64,000 bases of DNA from an uncultured Bacteroidales bacterium (GTDB lineage: Bacteria > Bacteroidota > Bacteroidia > Bacteroidales > Bacteroidaceae): assembly GCA_902801485.1 (NCBI GenBank), contig CADCIP010000005.1, positions 36,310 to 100,309 on the forward strand, given 5' to 3'. Positions 16,726 to 24,546 of this stretch are shown piece after piece. The notes under the pieces were generated by a model. It did not search any database, was not told the origin of the DNA, and was given only the letters and a program-made list of their open reading frames with translations. How positions within the stretch are numbered: the first letter of the stretch is position 1; each line of letters begins with the position of its first letter. The position numbers and the translations under genes were made by a program.

Positions 16726-17049
16726 TTATACCAAATCAGAGAGTCGATACGGGATGTTCGCAGGATTCTGATAGTTGTTCCACACTGCTAATATTGTCAC
16801 TTTGTCGGGCTGAGGTGAATAGAACACTGTGACTTGACGAATAACGAGTTTACGTACCTCAAAGTCTTTGTAAGTCAATTCGGGATATAATGTTCCAATC
16901 TGAGGAAAAGTTGTCAAGCAGTTTATATGATCCTGTATTCGTAGATAAGCCTTCTGAGCGGCTTTGAACCCAAATTCGTTCAGCACAAACGCAATCTCAG
17001 CATCCAACTCATTCTGAGCACCCGTAAGCCACTCTATTTCAAAAGCCAT
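16726..17049 (-). CDS. RelE/ParE-family toxin
   Basis: 107 residues with the ParE/RelE plasmid-stabilisation pattern: an N-terminal WLTGAQNELDAEIAFVLNEF helix, a middle segment FPQIGTLYPELTYKDFEVRK, and the terminal strands VTVFYSPQPDKVTILAVWNN. It likely inhibits gyrase (ParE) or cleaves mRNA (RelE); sequence alone does not decide. Its start overlaps the end of the antitoxin gene by 11 bp, the usual arrangement of a type II pair. Confidence 0.8.
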   Translation of the reverse strand: MAFEIEWLTGAQNELDAEIAFVLNEFGFKAAQKAYLRIQDHINCLTTFPQIGTLYPELTYKDFEVRKLVIRQVTVFYSPQPDKVTILAVWNNYQNPANIPYRLSDLV

Positions 17050-17275
17050 ACTTAGTGCGGATGGTATCGAAGACTACCTGATTGGGAATTATTTCTTCCA
17101 GACCTGCCTCGGCCCGACAAATACGCTCAGATAGAATGGCATGCATCTCATCTGTGCTATGGGCATTAGGCGAGAACTTCTCTGTTGAGCTGTGAGGGTT
17201 GCGAGCGTTGTATGCGACAACAGGCTCGGACACCTTTGGGGTAATTTCTTCTGTATGATGATATTTCTTAGTCAT
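17039..17275 (-). CDS. Antitoxin partner of the ParE-like toxin
   Basis: 78 residues. The N-terminal half contains PKVSEPVVAYNARNPHSS, similar to the orphan at 16.25-16.47 kb. The C-terminal half is helical (MHAILSERICRAEAGLEEII) and would wrap the toxin. The overlap with the toxin gene supports translational coupling. I do not see a known DNA-binding fold with confidence. Confidence 0.65.
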   Translation of the reverse strand: MTKKYHHTEEITPKVSEPVVAYNARNPHSSTEKFSPNAHSTDEMHAILSERICRAEAGLEEIIPNQVVFDTIRTKYGF

Positions 17276-17286
17276 TGTTCAAAAAA

Positions 17287-17508
17287 TATATTCCAAATTT
17301 TAAAGCAGATTCCGCAGATGAAGCAGATTCCGCAGAGTTAATTTAATTAGCTTAGTAGCTTAATTGGTTAGTAGTTTAATAGATTAATAGGCCATGAGTC
17401 AAGAGCCTAGAGGCAAGGGGCGAGAGTATTCCGATGTAAGATGTAAGATGTCAGAGGGAAGAAGGAAGAGTTTTATGAAGGAAGAAGGAAGAAGTAAGAT
17501 GGAAGACG
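17287..17508. repeat. Mixed short-repeat tract upstream of the ORF pair and downstream of a four-helix-bundle gene
   Basis: Three kinds in a row: GCAGATTCCGCAGATGAAGC (17302-17338), TTAGTAGCTTAATTGGTTAG-type (17340-17395), and GATGTAAGATGTCAGAGGG / GGAAGAAGGAAGAAGTAAG (17433-17508). The last one matches 22361-22400 almost exactly. Confidence 0.6.
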
Positions 17509-17994
17509 TTACTTTCCGTCCGACTCATCGTTTATCTTCTTGCACCTTGTCACCAATATCTTCACCAACTCTTCACAGTCAGCGTAAATTGATTTATACT
17601 GTGTATCGTTCAAATAACTGTTTCGGTGAAGCAGATCTATCCAATAGAGGGACTCCCTAGCTTCCTTCAACGCTATATATGATTTACTCTTAAAGTCTGC
17701 TTTGCTTATGGCGTTACACGCCTCAGCATTGTTTGCTCCTATACTCGTTCCTGCTCTTAAAAGTTGATTGCAGAGATTTGAGACTGACTGCAAATAAACT
17801 GGAACAGCCGCTACGCTGATGTCTGATGTCTGATGTAAGAAGGAAGATGTTTGTTTTCCTTTCTTTTGAATCTTTGACTTCTTATAATTCTCATGAGCAG
17901 CTACTGCCTGTGCCAGCAAGAAATCATTGAGCTTGATTATCCTATCGCCAAATGCTAGGCATTTCTCCTGAATTGCGTCGGAAATCTCACTCAT
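17509..17994 (-). CDS. Four-helix-bundle protein of the 23S rRNA intervening-sequence (S23) family, copy 1
   Basis: 161 residues. Helix 1 is CLAFGDRIIKLNDFLLAQ; the family hallmark is LLRAGTSIGANNAEACNAIS, followed by ALKEARESLYWIDLL. Family members are about 115-125 residues and form pentameric or monomeric helix bundles; they are often encoded inside rRNA intervening sequences, and related Avd proteins serve retroelements. Here the gene is free-standing. The loop between helices 1 and 2 is enlarged by about 35 residues, partly encoded by a TGATGTCTGATGTCTGATGT repeat (17818-17840). Copy 2 at 22.4 kb is nearly identical outside this loop. Confidence 0.85.
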   Translation of the reverse strand: MSEISDAIQEKCLAFGDRIIKLNDFLLAQAVAAHENYKKSKIQKKGKQTSSFLHQTSDISVAAVPVYLQSVSNLCNQLLRAGTSIGANNAEACNAISKADFKSKSYIALKEARESLYWIDLLHRNSYLNDTQYKSIYADCEELVKILVTRCKKINDESDGK

Positions 17995-18111
17995 ATCTAG
18001 AATTAGAGAATTGGAGAATTTTCTTTAAGCGAACACGGATTAAACGGATTTCTGTATAATTGGGGTGTCTTGTATGCTTTTATTCTCACAGTTATTTCCT
18101 CAACGAACTAA

Positions 18112-18804
18112 TTACTTGCAGGTGTTTTCTATTTTTGTAAGCCATTCGTTAAAGTGCTGGCATTTGGCTCTAAGGGTATCAATACCTATCTTATCAGTTA
18201 TTTCAGTTCCTGTCTTGGGTTTGTCGTAATGATACTTGTCTTTAAGGGCTTTGATGATTCGTTTACTCGGAGCCGTCTCGACACTATTGTCAACCAATTC
18301 CATATTATCACCATACCTGGATATAATTACTTCCTTCAGCTTGTCCAATTTCTCTGAAGCATTGGGATAACTATCTTTAAGCCCATCTATGTCACAAAGC
18401 ACTAAGGCTTCGAATTCGTGCAACTGTATATAGGGGATGAACTTGTAGCAGTTTACATCCTTCCCAAAAGCTTCTTCCAATTTAGCCACCTGACTATAAT
18501 CCTTCAAGGCAGATGCTTCTGCAAAGCCAGGAAAATCCTCAGGCAATGCATAGAGATCGAACATGGAAGTGAAATAGTGGACTTCTTGCTCATTGTCCTG
18601 CGTTCCCCTTATCATGAAGTTCAAATCGCGCTTGGCCTGCTGATAGCTGAGAATTCCACCCCTTGCGTTCTTCTTCCTACTGGTTATCAGCAACTGGGGT
18701 AATACTATAATCCCTTTCTCTATCCAATAGGTGGTTAGGACTTTACTAGCAAACCTCAACTCTGTCTGTCCCTCACATAGGACATGCAGTTTTACCGTTC
18801 TCAT
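18112..18804 (-). CDS. DUF4276/TOPRIM-like protein, partner of the OLD-like ATPase
   Basis: 230 residues. The N-terminal KLHVLCEGQTELRFASKVL has the Glu of a TOPRIM-like fold, and YIQLHEFEALVLCDIDGL supplies further acidic residues, as in DUF4276 proteins. Such proteins pair with AAA-type ATPases in defence-like modules and are thought to act as nucleases. The gene overlaps the end of the ATPase gene by 4 bp. The pair is similar in plan to PARIS (AriA/AriB) and AbiL, but those use different partner families, so I call it only a related type. Confidence 0.75.
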   Translation of the reverse strand: MRTVKLHVLCEGQTELRFASKVLTTYWIEKGIIVLPQLLITSRKKNARGGILSYQQAKRDLNFMIRGTQDNEQEVHYFTSMFDLYALPEDFPGFAEASALKDYSQVAKLEEAFGKDVNCYKFIPYIQLHEFEALVLCDIDGLKDSYPNASEKLDKLKEVIISRYGDNMELVDNSVETAPSKRIIKALKDKYHYDKPKTGTEITDKIGIDTLRAKCQHFNEWLTKIENTCK

Positions 18805-19919
18805 AGTGGCTGGCCTCCTATCACGTTTTTACGCCAAAGCTCACTGACGGTATATTCCTCTATCCATTCCTTGAGTCGCTCCTTATCCAACTTATGAGCT
18901 ACCGTAGATTTTGTTTCGTCGTCTTGTTCAAGAACCACAATCGAATCAAGTGAGAAGCCGTCAATCAACTGTGGTGACTGAGTGGCAATGATTACCTGTG
19001 AGTGAACAGATGCATCTTTTATCATCTGAATCAACTGCTCAATGGCGTACGGATGCAATCCCAATTCAGGTTCGTCTATGATAATCATTCTTGGCATAGT
19101 CTTCTCCGGCTGAAGCAGTAGCGTTGCCAGGGCAATGAAACGGATAGAGCCGTCAGAAAACTGGTCGGGTGAGAACACATAGTCATTTCCGGAATCATCT
19201 TTCCAATTGAGTCTTACATAGTCATTCTCTGGCTCCAGATAGAAGTCGCCAAAATGCGGAAGAATCATATTCACATAACTTACTATACGCTTGTATTCTT
19301 TCTCATAGTTATTTTTCAGATAATATAAGAAGGAGGCAAGATTATTACCCTCTGACTGCAGGTATTGAGCCGTATTGATTCTTGAAGCTTGTCTCAACGG
19401 TCCTGTTGAAGACGAGTCATGGAACTGATAAGCCTTACACTTCGACAGAAGTGTTTTGATGATTTTTTCAGTCTGACCATCATTGTCAACTAGTCCTGAT
19501 TCCTTATAATCCGATTCCACTTGGGTAGTAAATGGTTTTAACTCCCCCTTCTTTTGCCACGACACTTCCTCGGAAGTTATAATAAGTTTCTCGCCTGAAG
19601 CCTGTGTCAGTTCGAACGAATAGGTTTCAAAATCATTACCTTTCTTAAACTTAATTTTACCCGACAAAGACGGTGTAATTCTGGATCCATAATGAAGAAA
19701 GTTCTGATTTGTACCACTCTGTGCAACGAACTTCTGCAGGGCTCCAGTCATCATATAGCTCAGCATTTTGAAGAAACTAATGATGTTGCTTTTGCCTGAA
19801 CCATTAGCACCCAGCAGAATGGTTACATCACAAAAGTCAAGTACCAGGGGCTTCTTAGTCGAGACAGACTTAAAGCCCTTGATTTCCACTTGTACCAGTT
19901 TATCTTTATTTCCAGCCAT
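18801..19919 (-). CDS. OLD/AAA_21-like ATPase of a two-gene defence-type module
   Basis: 372 residues. Walker A is LLGANGSGKSNIISFFKML (about residues 36-54), after VQVEIKGFKSVS. Late motifs are FSDGSIRFIALATLLLQPE (ABC-like signature), the Walker B MIIIDEPELGLHPYAIEQL, and QVIIATQSPQLIDGFS. These are typical of overcoming-lysogenisation-defect type ATPases. The start has a strong Shine-Dalgarno-like GGAGGT seven bases upstream, rare in this phylum. Coupled to the DUF4276 gene by a 4 bp overlap. Phage defence is inferred from family and context. Confidence 0.8.
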   Translation of the reverse strand: MAGNKDKLVQVEIKGFKSVSTKKPLVLDFCDVTILLGANGSGKSNIISFFKMLSYMMTGALQKFVAQSGTNQNFLHYGSRITPSLSGKIKFKKGNDFETYSFELTQASGEKLIITSEEVSWQKKGELKPFTTQVESDYKESGLVDNDGQTEKIIKTLLSKCKAYQFHDSSSTGPLRQASRINTAQYLQSEGNNLASFLYYLKNNYEKEYKRIVSYVNMILPHFGDFYLEPENDYVRLNWKDDSGNDYVFSPDQFSDGSIRFIALATLLLQPEKTMPRMIIIDEPELGLHPYAIEQLIQMIKDASVHSQVIIATQSPQLIDGFSLDSIVVLEQDDETKSTVAHKLDKERLKEWIEEYTVSELWRKNVIGGQPL

Positions 19920-19973
19920 ATTTTTACCTCCGTTTCTACTTTTTTCAAGTACAAATATCTATCTGATATAGAT

Positions 19974-20060
19974 GACAGGGGACAGTCTTGAAGTGTCACA
20001 TTCGTCCCTTATAGTAGGGACTTCAAGAATGTGCGAGAGACCTTTCTCCCCCATCTGCGG
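19974..20060. repeat. REP-like nested palindrome
   Basis: Nested arms: CTTGAAGT (19987-19994) with ACTTCAAG (20020-20027); CACATTC (19997-20003) with GAATGTG (20027-20033); GTCCC (20004-20008) with GGGAC (20017-20021). These cannot all pair at once, so alternative folds exist. The adjoining ACAGGGGACAG resembles the REP-like word near the transposase remnant at 15.0 kb. Confidence 0.5.
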
Positions 20061-20096
20061 ATTCACCTGCGCGTAAGGGCAGTGCCCGCTATTTTA

Positions 20097-21674
20097 TTAT
20101 TTCTTCAACTCTAACTTCCCTATCTGTTTCTTGGGCTTATATAGCAACTTTCCTTGTTGAGATTCTATAAGGTCGCGGACTTTTTTGAGTTCGCAGTATC
20201 CTTCAAAGGAGTTATATTTTTCAACTTCCTTAAGAAGCCGTGCAGATAACTTTTCATCTGTAAACAGACTTAAAAATGCTATACCATGCAGCAGAAACAT
20301 TTTGTACTGATTGTCACTGGTCTCTTTCAGCTCTTTTTCTTGAAACCTACGTGGGAATTCTACTTCCTCCAAACCTGGAGGTGTTATCTTTGTCAAACGT
20401 TTATAATGAGTAAGAACCTCTTTGGGCTTTCGTTCATATATGGCATAAAAGGCCATATTTATTGTCCAAAACCACTCAGAGTTCTTAAAAGAATTCCTTA
20501 CATCTTTCGTAACTCGTTTTGATTCTCTCAAGTTGCCCTCATAATAATAGAGCCGCGCTAAAGCCAACTTATATGACAGGCTGTATTTCATTGATGGGAG
20601 TTTGACAATACACTCATCAAGTATTTCGTGGGCTCTCGCAAAATCGCGATTCTCATGTTCCTCTGATTGTTCTGCAATAACATAGGAGTGAGCCATCAGT
20701 TCCTTGACCATATTGTCAAACCCATTATTACCCGTTCCAGTATAAGCGTAAAGCCGGTCTGCTACTGCTATGGCATTGGAATAGTTGTTTTTATATAGGT
20801 AAATACAACTCACATACATCAGAAACAAATCCTGGAGATTGCCTGCGACCTCGAGTGTACAGGATATGTTATCTTTTTCAATATTGAGCGTATTCCATTC
20901 GTGAAACTTATATGATTGAGCCATGAGGTAATCTACCTCATTTGTCATCATCTCTGATTCCTTAATATATCGTTTGCTAAATCGAGAGGTAAACTTAGTG
21001 AATTGATAACCAAATTCACTACCCTCGTTGCTGTCAGTCATTCGAGCAAAGATTACTGCATCTGCTTGATTGAAATGACCATTAATGTATCGTTCTGCCG
21101 CATGAATGCCATTAGCAATCCCAAATGGAGGTATAACAATCTGAATATTGGGGTCAATCTCCTCTATCCTGTGGCGTGCTTCCTCTAATGACTTCTTAAT
21201 ATCATGCTCATGGGTGGAGCGGTTGGACACTAGGAAAACTATGCATAGCTTTTTATGTGACTCGAATCGAAAAAAACACAAGTAACTGACTATACCAATC
21301 AAGATAATGGTTAAACCACTTCCCCACCATTGTACGAAAGGTAGATCATACTTTGTTCTTTCAATCCAAAGTGGATATAAAAAGGAATAGAATAGTACTC
21401 CTGTTGCCAAAACAGCTATAAAGGCCAAAAGTGTCCAATAAGTGGAACACTGAAACCAGCGCTTCGTTGCTATCGCCCACAGCAGGAATGTGGTGGGCAA
21501 CAGCATAATTAGCAACAATCCGACATATACCCAAGAAGAATTTAATATAGTGTGGTTAAAATAAACAACAGCAATTATCTCTATCAAGAAAGCAACAAAT
21601 ACGCCCCAAATGGTTGACCATATCTTTTCTACCAGTTTGGGAACATCTGCTGTTCCGTTCAAATTCAATCCCAT
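20097..21674 (-). CDS. Four-TM protein with a cytosolic sensor-like domain and TPR-like repeats
   Basis: 525 residues. Four membrane segments fall in the first 140 residues (for example VFVAFLIEIIAVVYF, WVYVGLLLIMLLPTTFLLW, LLAFIAVLATGVLFYSFLY and LTIILIGIVSYLCFF). A Rossmann-like segment KKLCIVFLVSNRSTHEHDIK with PNIQIVIPPFGIANGIHAAE and QADAVIFARM follows, and the C-terminal 300 residues are helical pairs resembling TPR (for example YKLALARLYYYEGNLRESKR). I recognise no named family. It starts directly after the stop of the 135-residue gene. Membrane anchor plus ligand-binding-like domain in a defence island suggests a membrane-acting effector, as inference only. Confidence 0.55.
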   Translation of the reverse strand: MGLNLNGTADVPKLVEKIWSTIWGVFVAFLIEIIAVVYFNHTILNSSWVYVGLLLIMLLPTTFLLWAIATKRWFQCSTYWTLLAFIAVLATGVLFYSFLYPLWIERTKYDLPFVQWWGSGLTIILIGIVSYLCFFRFESHKKLCIVFLVSNRSTHEHDIKKSLEEARHRIEEIDPNIQIVIPPFGIANGIHAAERYINGHFNQADAVIFARMTDSNEGSEFGYQFTKFTSRFSKRYIKESEMMTNEVDYLMAQSYKFHEWNTLNIEKDNISCTLEVAGNLQDLFLMYVSCIYLYKNNYSNAIAVADRLYAYTGTGNNGFDNMVKELMAHSYVIAEQSEEHENRDFARAHEILDECIVKLPSMKYSLSYKLALARLYYYEGNLRESKRVTKDVRNSFKNSEWFWTINMAFYAIYERKPKEVLTHYKRLTKITPPGLEEVEFPRRFQEKELKETSDNQYKMFLLHGIAFLSLFTDEKLSARLLKEVEKYNSFEGYCELKKVRDLIESQQGKLLYKPKKQIGKLELKK

Positions 21675-22082
21675 CTATGACTGCTTAAAAACTATTTTTA
21701 TAGCGTATTTTAACTGTCCGTCACAGCTCTGTTCTGGATGGTCAGGAGCTTCCTGACCATCACATCTCATCTCGCCAGATTTCTCCGTCAGATGATCACG
21801 ATGCATTGCATATATCTCATTCTTCAAGTCAAAACCAGCAGAGGTGCATTCGCGATTGAGACAATCTATTACAAAACACATCTGACTCTGTAGGTTAACA
21901 TTCCACGTTCCTTCCTTATCTTGACTGCCAAAAGCAGAACCGTGATGCAACTGATAGCGAATTTCTATTGAGACAATGTCAGGGAACACCTCTTCAATTC
22001 TACGCGTGTCCATGTAGCGAAGGCGGTGTTGCTCTCGCTTCATCTTCTCAAATTGTGCCTCTGTCATGTGTTTCCTATACAT
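21675..22082 (-). CDS. Small protein of unknown function, first gene of the TM/TPR pair
   Basis: 135 residues, soluble, no signal peptide. The middle (VSIEIRYQLHHGSAFGSQDK, then a stretch ending QMCFVIDCLNRECTSAG) looks like an alpha/beta fold. Three consecutive segments contain Cys and His, but no clear zinc site. The stop is immediately followed by the start of the 525-residue membrane protein, so the two are surely expressed together. Not recognised. Confidence 0.6.
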   Translation of the reverse strand: MYRKHMTEAQFEKMKREQHRLRYMDTRRIEEVFPDIVSIEIRYQLHHGSAFGSQDKEGTWNVNLQSQMCFVIDCLNRECTSAGFDLKNEIYAMHRDHLTEKSGEMRCDGQEAPDHPEQSCDGQLKYAIKIVFKQS

Positions 22083-22281
22083 ATCAGTATTTGTTTAGTT
22101 CTCTAGCACAGCGATCGCGACGCCTTTGGCACTTTGGATAATCCAGCCGGTGGCGGAGTGGAACGGAGCCACGGGCTGACACCTCTCTTCCTTAGCGGAA
22201 GGCTCTGGCGACCGTAGGGAGCCTGTGCCTGGAGCAACCAACCTGCGGTTGAAGTTTCAAGATTCAAGTTTCAGGATTCAA
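22083..22281. other. Intergenic repeat stretch
   Basis: Contains GC-rich imperfect palindromes (22110-22240) and AAGTTTCAAGATTCAAGTTT / CAGGATTCAA repeats (22252-22280). The latter match the repeat read through in frame in capE at 8469-8507. Confidence 0.5.
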
Positions 22282-22362
22282 CTAAACTAGATTTGGAATG
22301 CCGTTCAGCTCATTCTGGATGTACTGGAGGCTGGCAATCTTCTCTTTAGTTTCTTCCAATCG
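22282..22362 (-). pseudogene. Truncated duplicate of the capE 3' end
   Basis: The minus strand encodes RLEETKEKIASLQYIQNELN then GIPNLV and TAG, matching the last 26 residues of CapE at 8183-8262 with one or two changes. Nothing upstream of residue R remains; a GATGTAAGATGG repeat begins there. It shows that a second capE once lay here, or that a segment was duplicated and lost. It lies within the accessory island. Confidence 0.8.
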
Positions 22363-22400
22363 ATGTAAGATGGAAGAAGGAAGAAGTAAGATGGAAGACG

Positions 22401-22832
22401 TTACTTTCCGTCCGACTCATCGTTTATCTTCTTGCATCTTGTTACTAATATCTTCACCAACTCTTCACAGTCCTCATAAATACTCTGATACTGCCTTTCG
22501 TCTATATAATTGTTACGTTTTAATAATTCTATCCAATAAAGGCTTTCTCTGGCTTCCTTCAAAGCAATAAAGCTTTTACTCTTAAAGTCTGCTTTGCTTA
22601 TGGCGTTACATGCTTCTGCATCATTCGCTCCGATGCTGGTGCCTGAACGAAGCAACTGGTTACAGAGGGTAGCGATTGCCTGTAAGTGTACTGGCACTCG
22701 TGATGTGCGATGTCTGAAGGCTGAGGGCTGATGTTTATTTGCAGCCTGTGCCAGCAAGAAATCATTGAGTTTAATTATGCGGTCGCCAAAGGCGAGACAT
22801 TTCTCCTGTATAGCATCACTTATCTCGGACAT
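22401..22832 (-). CDS. Four-helix-bundle protein (S23 family), copy 2
   Basis: 143 residues, with the same first 30 and last 14 residues as copy 1 (17.5 kb). Hallmark: LLRSGTSIGANDAEACNAIS and ALKEARESLYWIELL. The helix 1-helix 2 loop again carries an insert, but a different one (ANKHQPSAFRHRTSRVPVHL), encoded by a GATGTCTGAAGGCTGAGGGC tract at 22702-22735. The downstream flank (22361-22400) matches that of copy 1, so gene and flank moved or were duplicated together. Function unknown. Confidence 0.85.
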   Translation of the reverse strand: MSEISDAIQEKCLAFGDRIIKLNDFLLAQAANKHQPSAFRHRTSRVPVHLQAIATLCNQLLRSGTSIGANDAEACNAISKADFKSKSFIALKEARESLYWIELLKRNNYIDERQYQSIYEDCEELVKILVTRCKKINDESDGK

Positions 22833-22835
22833 TAT

Positions 22836-23042
22836 CTAATCTATAGCATTCGAAAACACTGTATAAGCAACGGGAGCATTACTTTCCTCAATAAAACAAG
22901 AGTTGCTATCATAGCTTCGTAAATCCTGGTCACTAAAAACAACGCCCTCGTTATAAGGCTGATTATCTATTACAGAATTCTCTATAATCTGTATAAACTC
23001 TTCTGAGTAACCTAAACTCGATAATATACTTGTAACCGACAT
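22836..23042 (-). CDS. Small acidic protein coupled to the ClpP-fold protease
   Basis: 68 residues, acidic, no membrane segment. It begins two bases after the protease stop, so it is co-translated. The C-terminal ESNAPVAYTVFSNAID has a PVAY word like the small antitoxins at 16.3 and 17.1 kb (PAVSY, PVVAY). This may be chance. Possible roles are inhibitor, adaptor or substrate of the protease. Confidence 0.5.
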   Translation of the reverse strand: MSVTSILSSLGYSEEFIQIIENSVIDNQPYNEGVVFSDQDLRSYDSNSCFIEESNAPVAYTVFSNAID

Positions 23043-23044
23043 GA

Positions 23045-24118
23045 CTATTTGGGAGGATTAAAATTTCTAATTACACAGTAATTCTCAGATATAAAGTACT
23101 TTACAGCATTAGTATTTTCAAAGAACCAGTAGATCAACGCCCACATTCTTCTCATTGCCCTATCAAGTCCTGTAATACTTTCAGGATGGACTATTTTTAG
23201 TCTACATACTTCCCAAGCAACTTCTCTACTTATTGCATGCCCATGACTTTTCCACTTAGAGTGAGCGCAGAGGTCTTCTGCAATCTGTTTAGCACGATTA
23301 GTTTTTTCTTCGGGTGTTACAGGTGTTTCACAATCAGAATGGAAGTGCCAATCTCTGAACTTAAAATGCTCTAAATAATCTGATACAAGATTTATCGAAT
23401 AATTACTTGCACTTATAGCATTCCCCAATTCCTTTGGATCAATATTTTTTAGAATCGTAATATCCGCCCAAGAAGGTTGTTGGCCTTTTTTCAACTGTTC
23501 CTCGCCTCTCTGTCTTATGTCTTCTACAAGTGTCATTATTGCTTGGGCTGGGACATAGTTTCCACTTTTTGACGGGGCTTGAGGGTCAATTGGCCCTATG
23601 TAAGCGTCTTTCCCCATTATTATCTCGTTACCAGACAGAGAAAAAATGGTACCAGCACTCATACACTTGTTGAGAAGTATAAAACCTATGTTATCAAATC
23701 TTGGTCTCAGCTTGTTTACAAAGCGTGCCACTTGTTGAGCTGAGCCACCAGGCGTAACAAGAACTATATCAATATCTTTTACTTCCGGAGGTACTCTGTT
23801 TATCAATTCGGAAAACGGCAAATCATCCGAGTCGTCAATGGAAATAGAAACAGGAACAGGCTTTACCACATTAGCTATATAACAAAGAACAGGTCGTTTG
23901 CGTATATCAGAGATCTCTTTTATGCTCCTCCTAATCTCCTCAACTACGTTTACCCCTGAATATTGATAATGAAGTAGACTCTCAAATTCATATCCATCAA
24001 CCATAACATCGAGGAAAGAATCTGAGACAGGAATAGCGGGGACCTTTGTTTTAACAACAGGTTTTGGCTTCTGAGGAATCATATTATAACCATGCTTGTT
24101 TCTACTCATATCATGCAT
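23045..24118 (-). CDS. ClpP/crotonase-fold serine protease (SDH_sah/SppA-like)
   Basis: 357 residues. The core has IDIVLVTPGGSAQQVARFVN, then FILLNKCMSAGTIFSLSGNE with the presumed nucleophile Ser in MSAGT, then IIMGKDAYIGPIDPQAPS. These are the features of the serine dehydrogenase proteinase family (PF01972), related to SppA/ClpP. No signal peptide or TM, so cytoplasmic. A pairing with a small downstream protein inside a defence-rich island suggests a protease-based defence or addiction module, but I know no named system with this pair. Confidence 0.75.
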   Translation of the reverse strand: MHDMSRNKHGYNMIPQKPKPVVKTKVPAIPVSDSFLDVMVDGYEFESLLHYQYSGVNVVEEIRRSIKEISDIRKRPVLCYIANVVKPVPVSISIDDSDDLPFSELINRVPPEVKDIDIVLVTPGGSAQQVARFVNKLRPRFDNIGFILLNKCMSAGTIFSLSGNEIIMGKDAYIGPIDPQAPSKSGNYVPAQAIMTLVEDIRQRGEEQLKKGQQPSWADITILKNIDPKELGNAISASNYSINLVSDYLEHFKFRDWHFHSDCETPVTPEEKTNRAKQIAEDLCAHSKWKSHGHAISREVAWEVCRLKIVHPESITGLDRAMRRMWALIYWFFENTNAVKYFISENYCVIRNFNPPK

Positions 24119-24546
24119 TTTTGTATATTATCTCATTAAACTCGCACTCGTGCGGCTTTGCCGCTCTAAAAGTCTCACAGCTGGAAGCAAGCTTGCGACA
24201 TTGACATATTGTCTTCCTCCTTCGCACCTCGGCCATCCTTGAGCAAGCTCAAATGACGCTCGGTTTGGCGTCGGTTGGGCTGTATAGCATTCTTTAGCGG
24301 AAGGCTCTTTTAAGCTTTGCTTTTCCTCCTTCGCACCTCGGCAATTGAAGCAAGCTTCATTGCGCTCGGTTTGGCGTCGGTTGTCGTGACTTGCACTGTA
24401 AATGTGCCTGGAGCGGTTGCTCATCGGCCATTCATGGTGAGTTTGTCGCGCTCGGCTCTGCCGCTTCGCTAGTCGAAGAACCATCGGCCACCTTATCTTA
24501 TAATTACCTTATTCTATTCTATCTCGCCCATCGGCCCCTAATAGTT
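24119..24546. repeat. Intergenic region with a duplicated GC-rich block
   Basis: A block of about 65 bp (CTCCTTCGCACCTCGGC ... GCTCGGTTTGGCGTCGGTTG) occurs at about 24213-24282 and again at 24329-24392. Small palindromes such as AGCAAGCTT and CACTCGTGCGG are interspersed, and CATCGGCC words recur at 24424, 24482 and 24531. An open frame across it (24128-24484) is biased by the repeat and not believed. Confidence 0.55.

Noticed and set aside
17818-17840. Intron or splice insert in the four-helix-bundle gene
   Set aside because: The insert is a short simple repeat in frame, with no group I or II features.
19974-20060. Member of the A-D element family
   Set aside because: No T-rich ends and a different nested-palindrome design; listed as REP-like instead.
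24128-24484. 118-residue open frame on the minus strand
   Set aside because: It covers the duplicated GC-rich block, has no family resemblance and reads through palindromes; no start signal.
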